From Mortierella sp. BCC40632 (taxonomy: Eukaryota > Mortierellomycota > Mortierellomycetes > Mortierellales > Mortierellaceae), in the NCBI GenBank assembly GCA_011634665.1, contig WAEK01000011.1:346001-410000 (forward strand): a stretch of 64,000 nt of DNA, read 5' to 3'. Below are positions 46,694 through 56,096 of the stretch, piece after piece. Each line of letters starts with the position of its first letter. The stretch's first letter is position 1. Below the pieces are notes generated by a model. That model saw only the letters and a list, made by a program, of their open reading frames with translations. It searched no databases and had not been told where the DNA came from. The translations under genes and the position numbers were made by a program.

Positions 46694-48429
46694 CACTCAA
46701 CGGCGCCCACCCTGGCGCGTCGCACACCATTGTATTGTTTTCTGATGGATCAATGAAAGACATGGGCAAATTCAGGGCAGATCGTATCATTTGGAGGACG
46801 CGTGGGTGGCCACGCTTCGTCAACCAAAGCGGAACTCATGGGTCTAATTGCTGCAGTAGTAGCAGCACCACCAGATCAGGACCTCAGAGTGGAGTTAGAC
46901 AACGAGGGCGTCGTTGATCAATTCAGACAGATGGTGGTAAACAGATCAACCACCCTGCCCAGGAAACGACAACGCACCAATCTAGCCGCGCTATGGGCAG
47001 TGTTGGCAAAAGTGGTAAAGGAGCGGGAGGGAAGCGTTCAAGTGGTTTGGGTCCGTGGCCACAGTGATAACCAAGGGAACATCGCTGCTGATAAGGTTGC
47101 AAAGGCAAATGCTGGCGTGCGTACCGATCCTTGGAAGGTAGATCTGAGTGCACAGGATGAGCTAAACTTGGTAGCTAGGTGCGAGGGAACCAGTATCGAA
47201 ATCGACATCCGTCAATTTCTGAAACGACAGACAACGATAAGGAGACACCAAGCCTGGCTAGCACAGAAGAGGACGAAGCGTGCCATCCAGAGTGTGGACG
47301 AGGTGGATTGGAGTTCAACTCTGGCCCATATTCACGACAGACGCCAAGTACACACCTTTTACAGCAGCATGAAGGACACAGCACAACGAACACATAGGAT
47401 CAAAAAGATGTTTGGAATGTTGCCGACAGGGAAAGTGATGCATGCTCGACACCCTGATGTGTACCCTAACGGAGGCTGTAGGATGTGTGCAGCTGAGACT
47501 GAAGACAACGACCACGTATGGGAATGTCTGGCAACAAAGGAGCAACAGCGCGACATCTGGGACGAGGCCATACGTTTGATAGACGAGTGGGGTCCCAGTG
47601 AGGTCGACAAGGCAAACAGAGAAGCGAAGGATAGGTTCAAGGCACAAGTGGCGAACCAGATCCGAGGGATCAGGGCACCCAGAAGATTGTTTTGGCGAGG
47701 GGCGCCTACCAGAGCAATAATCAAGAGTCTCAACTTCATTCGCGGGACTCCTGATCATACACCGAATCAACTTGAGGACGGATCGACGCTTCCAACAACC
47801 TTCTGGACCTTTGGCTCCCTCTGCCGTGGCCTAACACCAGCAAATCTGCCTACGATTTGGGCCCCTATGTTCTCAGTCCCCAAAAAGTAGCAACAGTCAT
47901 TGTACACCATTTCGTCCGTTTCATCGAAGGAAAGGCATCCGAGGTCCTATGGAAGGACAGATGTGAGGCTACCGTGGCATGGGAAGCACGACATGGGATC
48001 ACTCCCTCGAAAAGAAAGGCGCCTTTCAAGGAGAAAGAGGACGATGGAGTGATGGTGACGGTTTCGCATGCCCTGTTGGTGTATGCCGTTGTGGTGCACC
48101 CTTGGCTGATCACCTCGAGCAACGCTGCCCTGGTGCTCAGAACGATATGGCATCTGCTGATGCCACCCTGCTAGATAGTCTAGCAGGCAAGCGACATTTG
48201 GAGGTGATGGAGAGGATGGGGAGGATTCCTTTCCGGTGACAGTCTGTTTTTCAACCTTTTAATCGTCTTGAAAAAGGCGGCAATCGTTGCGCGGGGCTTC
48301 GGCAACGTGAGCTGTTATGGTATTATGGAGGACTGCCACCGCAGAGCGGTGACTGTGGCTAGTTTAGTTTAGTCTTAGCCTACATAGCTATTTCCAGCAG
48401 AAACAGATTGTTATAAAAAAAAAAAAAAA
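46694..48429 (+). mobile_element. LINE-A: 5'-truncated non-LTR retrotransposon (RNase H and 3' end)
   Basis: Begins inside coding sequence (AHPGASHTIVLFSDGSMKD) with the first RNase H Asp. It continues as the frame 46802-47890: STKAELMGLIAAV (Glu), VELDNEGVVDQ (Asp), WVRGHSDNQGNIAADKVAKA (last Asp). Downstream is the post-RNase H zinc motif CRMCAAETEDNDHVWEC (C-x2-C-x8-H-x3-C). A later frame (47979-48239) has a second Cys/His motif, CPVGVCRCGAPLADHLEQRC. The 3' UTR is 48240-48414, followed by A15. About 40 nt plus a frameshift are missing near 46790 relative to LINE-B, and another frameshift lies near 47900, so the copy is dead. Endonuclease and reverse transcriptase are absent. Confidence 0.85.
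46802..47890 (+). pseudogene. LINE-A RNase H / zinc-motif fragment
   Basis: A 362-residue open frame that is the readable part of LINE-A ORF2. It covers RNase H from the Glu motif (STKAEL) to the C-terminal Asp motif (NIAADKVAK), then about 200 residues with the C-x2-C-x8-H-x3-C motif near residue 220. The frame opens without an ATG. The catalytic first Asp lies in a different frame just upstream (46750), so no complete RNase H is encoded. Confidence 0.8.
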
Positions 48430-48722
48430 TGAAAGACATGGGCAAAGACAGTGTAAAGATGACTTTCGGAGTGGTGGCAGAGCGAGGGCATGGCTGCGAT
48501 TCTATTATCTCAGGATCAACAAGTGGATACGCGTCGTCGACGAAGGCAGAGCTGATCGGGCTCCTCGCAGCAATCCTATGCAGCCCACGGGAGAAGGAGA
48601 CAATAGTTCGCTTGGACAACACGGCTGTTGTCAAAGGCTTTCAAAAGCTAGTAAAGGGCCGCGTGGATGCTACTCGCAGGATCAAGCAGAGAGCCACGTA
48701 TGCGGAGTGGTGGACGCAGGTG
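48430..48722 (+). mobile_element. LINE-B, left part (interrupted by LTR retrotransposon)
   Basis: Starts directly at the end of the LINE-A poly(A) with ATGAAAGACATGGG, inside the RNase H domain. It reads KMTFGVVAERG, GYASSTKAELIGLLAAI, IVRLDNTAVVKGFQKLV and AEWWTQV. It stops at the LTR at 48723. The frame continues perfectly at 56097 (VHRAYCNQGERV) if one copy of the 5-bp target duplication is removed. Confidence 0.88.
48718..48722. repeat. Target-site duplication, left copy (AGGTG)
   Basis: The 5-bp sequence AGGTG directly precedes the left LTR and recurs directly after the right LTR (56092-56096). It marks a single integration event. Confidence 0.92.
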
Positions 48723-48980
48723 TGTGATATAATTGAACTTACCCTAAAAGGACGCCTCGACATGGATAGACATAGTGACAATAGAGGGGTCAGCAAAGGG
48801 AAGAATAAGAATCGGTGAGAAAAAGACATGCCTGGCCACTTGGCCCAGGGACGTTGGGTTTTTTTATTCATGCCTCCTGAGAGACAGGAAGCTAACTCTA
48901 ATGTAAGTACTGTGAGGCGCACGTGCCTCAGGCACTGCTCCTCTAGCGTAGGCTGCTCGCCATAGATCCCAAGGCGAACA
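48723..48980 (-). repeat. LTR (3' LTR in element orientation)
   Basis: 258 bp, matching 55834-56091. I see one difference: cacgtgcctcagg here, cacgtgccccagg there. On the minus strand it begins TGTTCGCC and ends ATATCACA. It contains an AATAAA-like signal (catgaataaa) and a good splice donor (gggtaagt) near its 3' end. Confidence 0.95.
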
Positions 48981-48992
48981 ACCCCCTCCTTA
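48981..48992 (-). promoter_or_regulatory. Polypurine tract of the LTR retrotransposon
   Basis: The minus-strand sequence AAGGAGGGGGT lies immediately before the 3' LTR, the position of plus-strand priming for reverse transcription. Confidence 0.75.
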
Positions 48993-49069
48993 TGGAGAAC
49001 GAAGCATGAGTTCGTAGGTATTAACGACGCGGGATCAAATGGTGAGAAGTCGGTGGTTTTTTTTTTTTT

Positions 49070-50186
49070 TTATGTCCGTTTGCGTGCAGCACGCGCACGG
49101 ATTGGTTGCACACGACTCGCAGGGGTGAACTTTTTATTCGGAGCTTTGCCACTGGAACGCCTAGCGGTAGTTTTCTTAGGAGTAGCCTCCATAGATAGTG
49201 CCGCTTTCTGCTTGTCCCAGTATTCCTTGAGACATGTTCGTTCCACAAAGGACTCCTCAGGTTCCCATGTATTATAGTCTTCAGTAAAGCCTTTCCATTT
49301 AACAAAAAATATTGCAGCTTGCCAGGAATAGTTGGGTGAGGTTCATGTTCGAGAATGGTTTCTATCTCGTACGCAGGGTCACTGTCAAGGTCATCCAAAA
49401 CCAGCTTCAGTTGTGACGGCGCATATTGCCTATGATGAACTTCCTCCGTTCCATCTTTCAACACATATGCTCCCTGTGCCGTTTTGCGGACAACAGTGTA
49501 GGGACCTTCGTACCGAGGGGTGAGCTTGTCTCCTTGGATAGGGTCAAGGACCATTACCTTAGCACCATCCGGGAACTCGCTGTGAAGTACCGTTCGGTTG
49601 AACCGTTCTATCATTTTTCCTGTGTAGCTTTTGGCTTTACCTGAGATAGCAGGGAATACTATTTTGTTCATATACTCGAGTCGTTCGAGCAGCTCTTCTT
49701 GGGACATCAATTGCTCTTTGTCATTCAAGTAGTTGCTGAATCCATTCGCCTTTCTTGCAAAGAAGAGTGAGAAAGGTGATGACGAGTGTAAAGACACAAC
49801 TCGCGTGTTCATTGACATTTGGATGAATGGTATGTGAGAGTCCCATGTGGAGCTTCGCTCTTGGATATGCTTCCGCACCATGTTATTGGCTATTTTAACA
49901 TGGCTCTCTGCTACTCCGTTCGCTCTTGGATGATACGGCGTGATGAGACGTTGATCGACATTCATTTGAGTTGTCATGGTACGTATAGCTTCATTGACAA
50001 ATTCACGACCATTGTCTGATTGTAAAACTCTCGGGAAACCAATAGTGCAGAACAGCTTGAAGAGCTTTTCTGCTACGGTGATACCTTTCTTGTTCGGTAA
50101 AGGCTCAAGGAAGACAAACCTGGTGCACACATCCACAACAACCATCAGGTACGCATTGCCTTTTGTAGACGTTGTGAACGGACCAG
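49070..50186 (-). pseudogene. Chromovirus integrase core with C-terminal chromodomain (frameshifted)
   Basis: The frame from 50145 down shows the catalytic DDE: the first Asp in MVVVDVCTRFVFLEPL, the second in VLQSDNGREFVN, the Glu in HPRANGVAESHVKIANN. A GPY/F-type module follows (LTPRYEGPYTVVRKTAQGAY, HHRQYAPSQLK). At about 49300 the frame breaks in a T6 run after GKLQYF. The neighbouring frame then reads VKWKGFTEDYNTWEPEESF and ends in a basic tail about 49070. That is a chromodomain with the aromatic Trp/Tyr positions. Text upstream of 50145 (GPFTTSTKGNAYL) continues the frame up to the inserted solo LTR at 50186. Confidence 0.85.
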
Positions 50187-50608
50187 TGCCGCGTAGAGTC
50201 TAAGGACAGATGCTTCTAATCAATAACTACTCTTCTTTTCTATCATAGAAATACGGACCAAGTGAAGATGTACTGAAGACTTACAAAGGACAGGTACGGA
50301 AGACTACAGTAGGGACTGGGAGACAGCGACAACTATGAGGGGATCGCCTTCGACTCTAACTATTAGCTGGGATAGCACCGTTAATGGGAAATGGCTCTTG
50401 AGTCCTGCCTTTTCTTTCAAAAGGAATCGAGGAGTCAATACTGCAGATCTGTTCAGGGTAGCTTGGGGACAGCGCGACAGGGACAGTTGCTAAAGCAAAT
50501 GGACTTGAGGGACAGAGGAAAGAAAGCTGACTTTATTACAGGGGGGAGGGGAAGGCTACTTTTATATCCCTAGCCTGGAAGACTAGGGATCGTAAATGCT
50601 ACACTGCA
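50187..50608 (-). mobile_element. Probable solo LTR inserted into integrase
   Basis: 422 bp with TG...CA ends, flanked by CCAG on both sides (50183-50186 and 50609-50612). Taking out the insert plus one CCAG restores the integrase reading: IAIDLTG joins PFTTSTKG. On the minus strand it has a TATA-like box (gggatataaaag), then an AATAAA-like signal (gtaataaagtc), as expected for an LTR. It is unlike the 258-bp LTRs, so it belongs to a different family. Insert plus duplication is 426 bp, a multiple of three. A stop occurs at once inside it. Confidence 0.75.
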
Positions 50609-52210
50609 CCAGTCAGATCGATGGCAATGTGATCGCCAGGCAGGCTTGCATGGATTGCCTTCAAAGGATGATATCCTTTTCGAACGATATTTGTACGTTG
50701 ACATTCCCGACATCTTTTAATAAAATCAGAACAATCTTTTGTCAAGTGAGGCCAAGTCTGACCCTCGCTATGAATGGCGTTCACCATAGCAATAGTACCA
50801 ATATGACCCATACCATGAGTCCTATGGAGTACATCTTGTCGATCACTTTCCAGAACGATTGTACGCTCGGTGTCTTCATTTTGCAAGATATGCACGTAAG
50901 CAAGAATAGCAGGCAGTGAAGCTGGAGTAACCTTCCGGAATTTATCAGGGAAGATACGAGATAATGCATCAGGCAAAATGTTTAGAATACCAGGCCGATA
51001 GAGAACAGTAAAGTTATAGTTCAAGATCGTGTCTTGCCAATTGACCATCATGGAATTCATGTCTTGCTGCGAATGAAGGAATACAAGGGCTCGGTGATCA
51101 GTGTAGAGATCAAAGTGTCTGCCCCAAAGGTAATAGTGGAACTTATTGAGCGCAAACACGATCGCTAGCAGCTCTTTCCCTGTCGCAGAATATTTTCTTT
51201 CTCTTTCTTGAAGGGATCTCGCCATGAATGATATGTATCGGATGTTCTTTGGATTTTTTGGCCCATCAGGTAATTGATAAAGTACCACTCCAATACCCAC
51301 ATTCGATGCGTCAGTTGCCACATAGAATGGTAGAGTAAAGTCTGCAAAAGCAAGCACAGGAGCCGCTGATAGAAGTTTCTTCAGTGTCTCAAATGCTTCC
51401 AACTGCTCAGCGTCCAACGTGAACGTGTCGGTTCGATGTCTTAACGCATCTAACGGTGCTGCAACGGAACTGAATAAAGGGATATACTCGCGGAAGAAAT
51501 TGAACGTCCCGAGATATGACTGGATTTGCTTTCCCGTGGTTGGAGGTGCCCAATGTTCGATATTCACAAACTTAGTAGGGTCCACACTCCTCCCATGGAG
51601 TCCAATCACAAACCCGAGCAATGAGATTTGCGTACTGTAGAAATGACACTTATCGGGATTCACAATAAGCTTGGCTTTGTTTAACCTGTCAAGCACAATC
51701 CGCACATGCTCACTGTGTTCTTCTCTGTTCTTTGAGAAAATCACGATGTCATCAATGAAGTTGCAGACGAACGGAAGATCGCCAAGTATACGAGCCATTC
51801 CTCGTTGAAATATGCTGGAAAGCGGTTTTAACCCAAATGGAGCTTTCTTGAACATGTATTGCGTACCTCTGTGCATAAATGCAGTCAAAGGTTGATCCTC
51901 TTCATGTACTGGTAGACGATGGTACGCCTGAGAAAAGATCAATGGTCGAGTAGATTGCATTACCTGCCAACTTGTTAATGATGTCAGATATTAAAGGTAG
52001 AGGATAGTTATCATCTGGTATTTTTTTATTGAGTGGTCGTGGATCTAGACACACTCTCCAAAGAGTCTTGTTACCCTTCAGATCTTTTTAGCTGCAAGAG
52101 TTAGTGTATTATTGTGGACATTACCAACAGGGGCGACTGTAATTACATCGTCCTTTTTCCACTTCTCGACAGCTTCGTCAAAAATGGACAATTGCTTTTG
52201 AGCAAATGGT
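50609..52210 (-). pseudogene. Chromovirus reverse transcriptase, RNase H and integrase zinc domain
   Basis: The frame 51960-50599 reads RT motifs QAYHRLPVHEEDQPLTAF, FGLKPLSSIFQR, and the active site FIDDIVIFS (FIDD form of YxDD). Then comes LLGFVIGLHGRSVDP. RNase H has ATDASNVGIGVVLYQ, GKELLAIVFAL and YTDHRALVFLHSQ. The integrase HHCC zinc domain is HGMGHIGTIAMVNAIH plus CRECQRTN. The RT N-terminal part (52200-51960: VEKWKKDDVITVAPVG, LWRVCLDPRPLNKKIPDDNY) lies in shifted frames. One break is at an A5 run near 52090 and one at a T4 run near 51945. This matches single-base indels. Confidence 0.88.
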
Positions 52211-52389
52211 CTAGGCCGTCTGAAGATGACCGTTCCCTTTGACAGGAGGAAGGTATACCTTCATTTCAGGAATGGGACAGTGACTCGACTTAGGAATTTG
52301 CGTATTCTTTTCGATCACGTCTTTGATTGACTGTAAGAAAGCCTTCTTAGCATTCTGAAAGCTCGGTTGACTTTTCTTCTTCAGGTCGT

Positions 52390-52809
52390 TCAGATGGAAT
52401 GAGCGAAGGACGCTGATCCGGCTCCGGTTCTGGTAGGACTGAGGCATTCAAACCAGGATTGGGTAGTCCAGTCAAAACCAAGACCAATACGATGGAACAA
52501 GTCCATGCCGATTGTGAATGGGTACTGTTGCTTCACTACTTCGAATGGAGAGAACACTATACATGATTGGTAATGGATCTCAATAGGTTCTGTTTGACCG
52601 ATCCTTTCTATTGTAGTATCTTCATCTGCTAGTGTAATCGTTCCTTTCATGGACCGAATGTCCTTCCCATGCTTTTCCACGATATCTGGCCTTATACAGG
52701 ATACAGTAGCACCAGTATCGATCAGTGCATTGTACTGACACTTCTCAAATTCAATGGTAATAACAATACGCTGTTCTGCATTATCATCACGCATTGCAAA
52801 TGCTGACAA
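52390..52809 (-). pseudogene. Chromovirus aspartic protease domain
   Basis: Frame with the retropepsin signature NALIDTGATVSCI (active-site Asp), then LADEDTTIERIG and PFTIGMDLFHRIGLGFDW, which match the flap and the C-terminal GMD-containing region. It lies between gag and RT in the same register as both, and is separated from gag by a shifted stretch (53158-52934). Confidence 0.8.
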
Positions 52810-53208
52810 CTTAATTTCAGGAGGTCCATAGTAAGCTGAGTATTTTTTCCTTAATAGTTTTTCAAGATCATTAGAGTCTTCACACTCTTGTGCAGCAAGG
52901 TCAGGAATGTTCTCTGAAGGTAGAGTAAAAGGACTAGCATTCTTTTTTTTTTTTATTCGTTGCCGAAGAGCTATTCTTCTTTAAACCCTTCCTGACAGAT
53001 TGAAGGAATCTTCGTTCAAACGGTGTCTGACCAAGGGGGGTCATATTGCTGTCCGAGTAGGATTGACTAATGACCTGAGGTTTAGAGCATAGTAGATTTT
53101 TTTGGTCAGTGTAAGTCTTAACATTGAGACTAGCAATTACTTCTTTGACAGATTGCATACCAATTTTGTTGCCTTCGGCGTGCCTTTTGTTTCATTCGGC
53201 ATTCACTT

Positions 53209-54450
53209 TCAACGTGACCAATCTTGAGGCAAGGTCTGTAAAGTACATTCCTTGTGATCCTTCGTTATATGTGACGAGTTATCGCCACACTTAGCACAGA
53301 ACAACGATGAGCCATTTCCTTTGTTACCCGATTGGTTAGGAGAGCTCCTATTTTTCTGGAATGGGGTAAAACGATTGTTGTTCATTCGAGATCTCGTCGT
53401 GCGTTTGACGGATGAGGGTTGGCCGTTGCCCTTTCCTTCAGCGGGTGGATCATCGTAGATCTTGGTGACATCGGATCCTTCAGGACCGCGTAGTCTCTTA
53501 CATTGAGTTAACAATGAGGATAGAGACTGGAAGGATGCTGCATTCGGGTCGAAGCTGCTATAACGAGTCAGCATGATATTGTAGGCATTGGGACCAATGG
53601 CTTTCTCCAGTTGACTGAGGATAATATCATTGTCATCCTTTACACCGTAAACATGCAAGTCTCTTTCAATACGGATTGCAAAGTTCTGATATGTCTCTCG
53701 TTCAAGCATTCCGATCTTGGTTAGACGTTCCATTTCTTCATCTCGTTGATCTTGTGTCAAACAGGCATTTACGAAGACTTGACGGCAGGTTTCCCATCCT
53801 CTAGTGCCGGATGGATATGGCTTAATACCTTCCTGGAACTGGACGGCAAAGTGCTCCACCTCGATGCAGGACACCATGAGTCGCTCACATTGTCGCTCAA
53901 ATCGTTCCTCGCCCAGGTGGGCCGTAAAGCAGACGGTAAAATTGGCTTAAGAAGGTTCTGGCCGTCATTTTTTCTTTCCGTCGTATCTAGCCACACGCTT
54001 GGGAATGTTGTCCAACACTGCGACTGTCTGCGATTTTGGACTGTCTTCGACTGATGCAATGTCTGCAGCAATATCTTGCAACTTCTTGAGGATCATTTTG
54101 GTCTTTTCATAGTCTTTTTCAGTCACGGCAATCATGACATCTAGATCTTGTCTCGCTTGGCCCTCTTGGTACCCGTCGTTGGAGTACAGATTGCTCAGCC
54201 TCTCGCCAAGTGACTTGACAGCGTCTTTGAGGCGAGCTATCTCAGTCGCAGAGTCGTGTTTGACTATATTGAGGCGTGGTCCTTGCGAAAGACCTTCGTT
54301 TGCGGTTCCACCACCAAGGTTGGTTTGGTGTCTATCCACCTCCATATCCCATTCACTGAACGAAGGGGAAGAGGGGACGTTCAAATTCTCCGTTGGCTCA
54401 TTAGCCCTTGATTGAACAGGTTCAGGAATGGCAGAGACTGGGGATGACAT
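53209..54450 (-). pseudogene. Chromovirus gag (capsid and zinc knuckles), broken
   Basis: The ATG at 54450 opens 161 residues with a coiled-coil region (ATEIARLKDAVKSLGERLSN) ending ARYDGKKK-stop. The same register resumes with LGEERFERQCERLMVSCIEV and continues to 53209 with capsid-like text (GTRGWETCRQVFVNACLTQ, ERETYQNFAIRIERDLHVYG). Between them are two stops within 20 nt that a pair of compensating single-base shifts (A6 run, then near CCAATTTT) would remove. The C-terminus has a Cys/His motif (CAKCGDNSSHITKDHKEC), and a shifted frame gives a classic CLKIGHVESEC knuckle. Confidence 0.78.
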
Positions 54451-54503
54451 CGGACGTTGAGGAGTATTGATGATTTCAGGAAGTGCTTCGCAGGAGCGTC
54501 AAA

Positions 54504-54541
54504 TGTTGTTGTTGTTGTTGTTGTTGTTTTTTTTTTTTTTA
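54504..54541. repeat. (TTG)n plus poly(T) inside the LTR element
   Basis: About eight TTG triplets are followed directly by a T run. Lies between gag and the upstream open frame; noncoding as far as I can see. Confidence 0.85.
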
Positions 54542-54827
54542 TTTTATATTTCCTACAGTCAGCACGTTCAATATATTTTGTGACATACGAGACATGGTAC
54601 CATGACAAGTAAGTCTGAAACGTCGCATAGTCGACCAAAAAATATAATGATGACAGTACTCTCAGTCTGGTATACATATCTTTTATCACTTATTGCATAG
54701 AGCGTCTCTCATATCCAATTATCCTTTCGGATACATTTGATACTTTTTAGCGTTATCGCTAGTACACTTCATCTTTTTATTTTATGTTATATTATATTTT
54801 TTTTTTTTTCTGTCTTATCTTGACACA

Positions 54828-55307
54828 CTACGGGAAGTGTTGATGTCTCCTCGACTTGTTATACGCGGCCACCAGTTGCAACCAGCGCAAATGATCCAAG
54901 TGCATGTATTCTCTTTCTTCGAGCAGAGTATGCAATTTGGTGAGATGATTCACTGCTACTTGAAAGATTGCTGGATCAGGGCTGTTGCCCAGCGTACGGG
55001 CATAAGTCGCCCACTCTTCAATCTGTCGCTGGAGAACAGCTTTCTGCTCGTTTACTCTTCCCAGGAACTCCACTGTTTCTGCCGACACATACCCAGTCGG
55101 GGGCATATCATCCACTAGTGATGGAAGGTTTGTCACAAGTGACGGCATGGTTGGAGCCGGCGGTTGTTTCGCAGGAACGGTTTGTGGCGTGGGGCTGTTG
55201 TATGTGATATGTGGTTCTGTCATAGCCGTGGTATCAGCTTCCTCATTATACAGACGATCCACCCGATGACTACCAGGACAGTCATGGGGGTGACCTATTA
55301 AGCCCAT
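54828..55307 (-). CDS. Accessory open frame upstream of gag in the chromovirus
   Basis: 159 residues, Pro/Thr-rich N-terminal half and helical C-terminal half (VEFLGRVNEQKAVLQRQIEE, LTKLHTLLEEREYMHLDHLR). It lies inside the element between the 5' LTR and gag. A shifted frame upstream (MAPHTIEQSFIATSIV from about 55410) could be its true beginning. No family recognised. It could be an extra structural or accessory protein, or the displaced N-terminus of gag. Confidence 0.4.
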   Translation of the reverse strand: MGLIGHPHDCPGSHRVDRLYNEEADTTAMTEPHITYNSPTPQTVPAKQPPAPTMPSLVTNLPSLVDDMPPTGYVSAETVEFLGRVNEQKAVLQRQIEEWATYARTLGNSPDPAIFQVAVNHLTKLHTLLEEREYMHLDHLRWLQLVAAYNKSRRHQHFP

Positions 55308-55833
55308 ATCGCAGCTCGGCGAACGATCCCTATCTTCTGGTGTTGCTGGACGAGCCGTTGGGGACGATGCTCGTAGCGATGAACGACTGCTCGATCGTGT
55401 GAGGGGCCATGGTGGGGGGGCATGAGGAGGTGTTTGTGTGTTGTAGTGACAAGGGAAAGATGGAATAAAATGTTTTCTTTCCTTTCACCATGAGCAGACG
55501 GGTTACTTTTATGCGAATGAGGGGAGACAGATGAGGCCGCGCATTATTCATGCAACCATGGCCTCCTCTGATTCGCCCATTTCAGTCGAATGCCCCATTC
55601 ATGCAATTTCATGTGTCACTTCGTGATTGGTCAGTTCTTTTAACCTCATGATCTTTTTCTGTAGTGACTCGGGTACACAACCCTTCAAGTTATTCATTGT
55701 CTGTAGTAAGACTGGGCGTACTCTTGCACAGTTGCATGAGTCGCATGATCCACATTGGGAACATCTTTCCGGGAGTATTCCCCGTCCTTGGACCATTACG
55801 TCCAGACAATTCTTCTTCACCGAAAAAAAAAAA

Positions 55834-56091
55834 TGTGATATAATTGAACTTACCCTAAAAGGACGCCTCGACATGGATAGACATAGTGACAATAGAGGGG
55901 TCAGCAAAGGGAAGAATAAGAATCGGTGAGAAAAAGACATGCCTGGCCACTTGGCCCAGGGACGTTGGGTTTTTTTATTCATGCCTCCTGAGAGACAGGA
56001 AGCTAACTCTAATGTAAGTACTGTGAGGCGCACGTGCCCCAGGCACTGCTCCTCTAGCGTAGGCTGCTCGCCATAGATCCCAAGGCGAACA
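55834..56091 (-). repeat. LTR (5' LTR in element orientation)
   Basis: 258 bp, partner of 48723-48980. Read on the minus strand, the bases just after it are a T11 run and then CGGTGAAGAAGAATTG. That is not the usual TGG that starts a tRNA primer-binding site. Confidence 0.95.
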
Positions 56092-56096
56092 AGGTG
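56092..56096. repeat. Target-site duplication, right copy (AGGTG)
   Basis: Matches 48718-48722; see that entry. Confidence 0.92.

Larger units (their letters stand above)
48723..56091 (-). mobile_element. Ty3/gypsy chromovirus, full-length, minus orientation
   Basis: A 7369-bp element with 258-bp LTRs (TG...CA) and a 5-bp duplication. On the minus strand the order is gag (54450-53209), protease (52809-52390), reverse transcriptase/RNase H/integrase zinc domain (52200-50609), integrase core and chromodomain (50145-49070), then a polypurine tract next to the 3' LTR. The PR-RT-RH-IN order and integrase chromodomain place it with chromoviruses. It lies in LINE-B RNase H. A 422-bp solo-LTR-like insert (50187-50608) splits integrase. 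Gag and pol carry several frameshifts, so this copy looks unable to make its proteins. The LTRs differ at one base that I can see. Confidence 0.93.

Noticed and set aside
46494..46745. 83-residue frame spanning the tRNA-Gly and LINE-A start
   Set aside because: It runs through the tRNA gene on the other strand and into LINE sequence; not a protein gene.
48641..48922. 93-residue minus-strand frame crossing the left LTR, with a similar frame at 55599-56153
   Set aside because: Both frames occur because the LTR is duplicated. The shared part is LTR sequence, not a gene.
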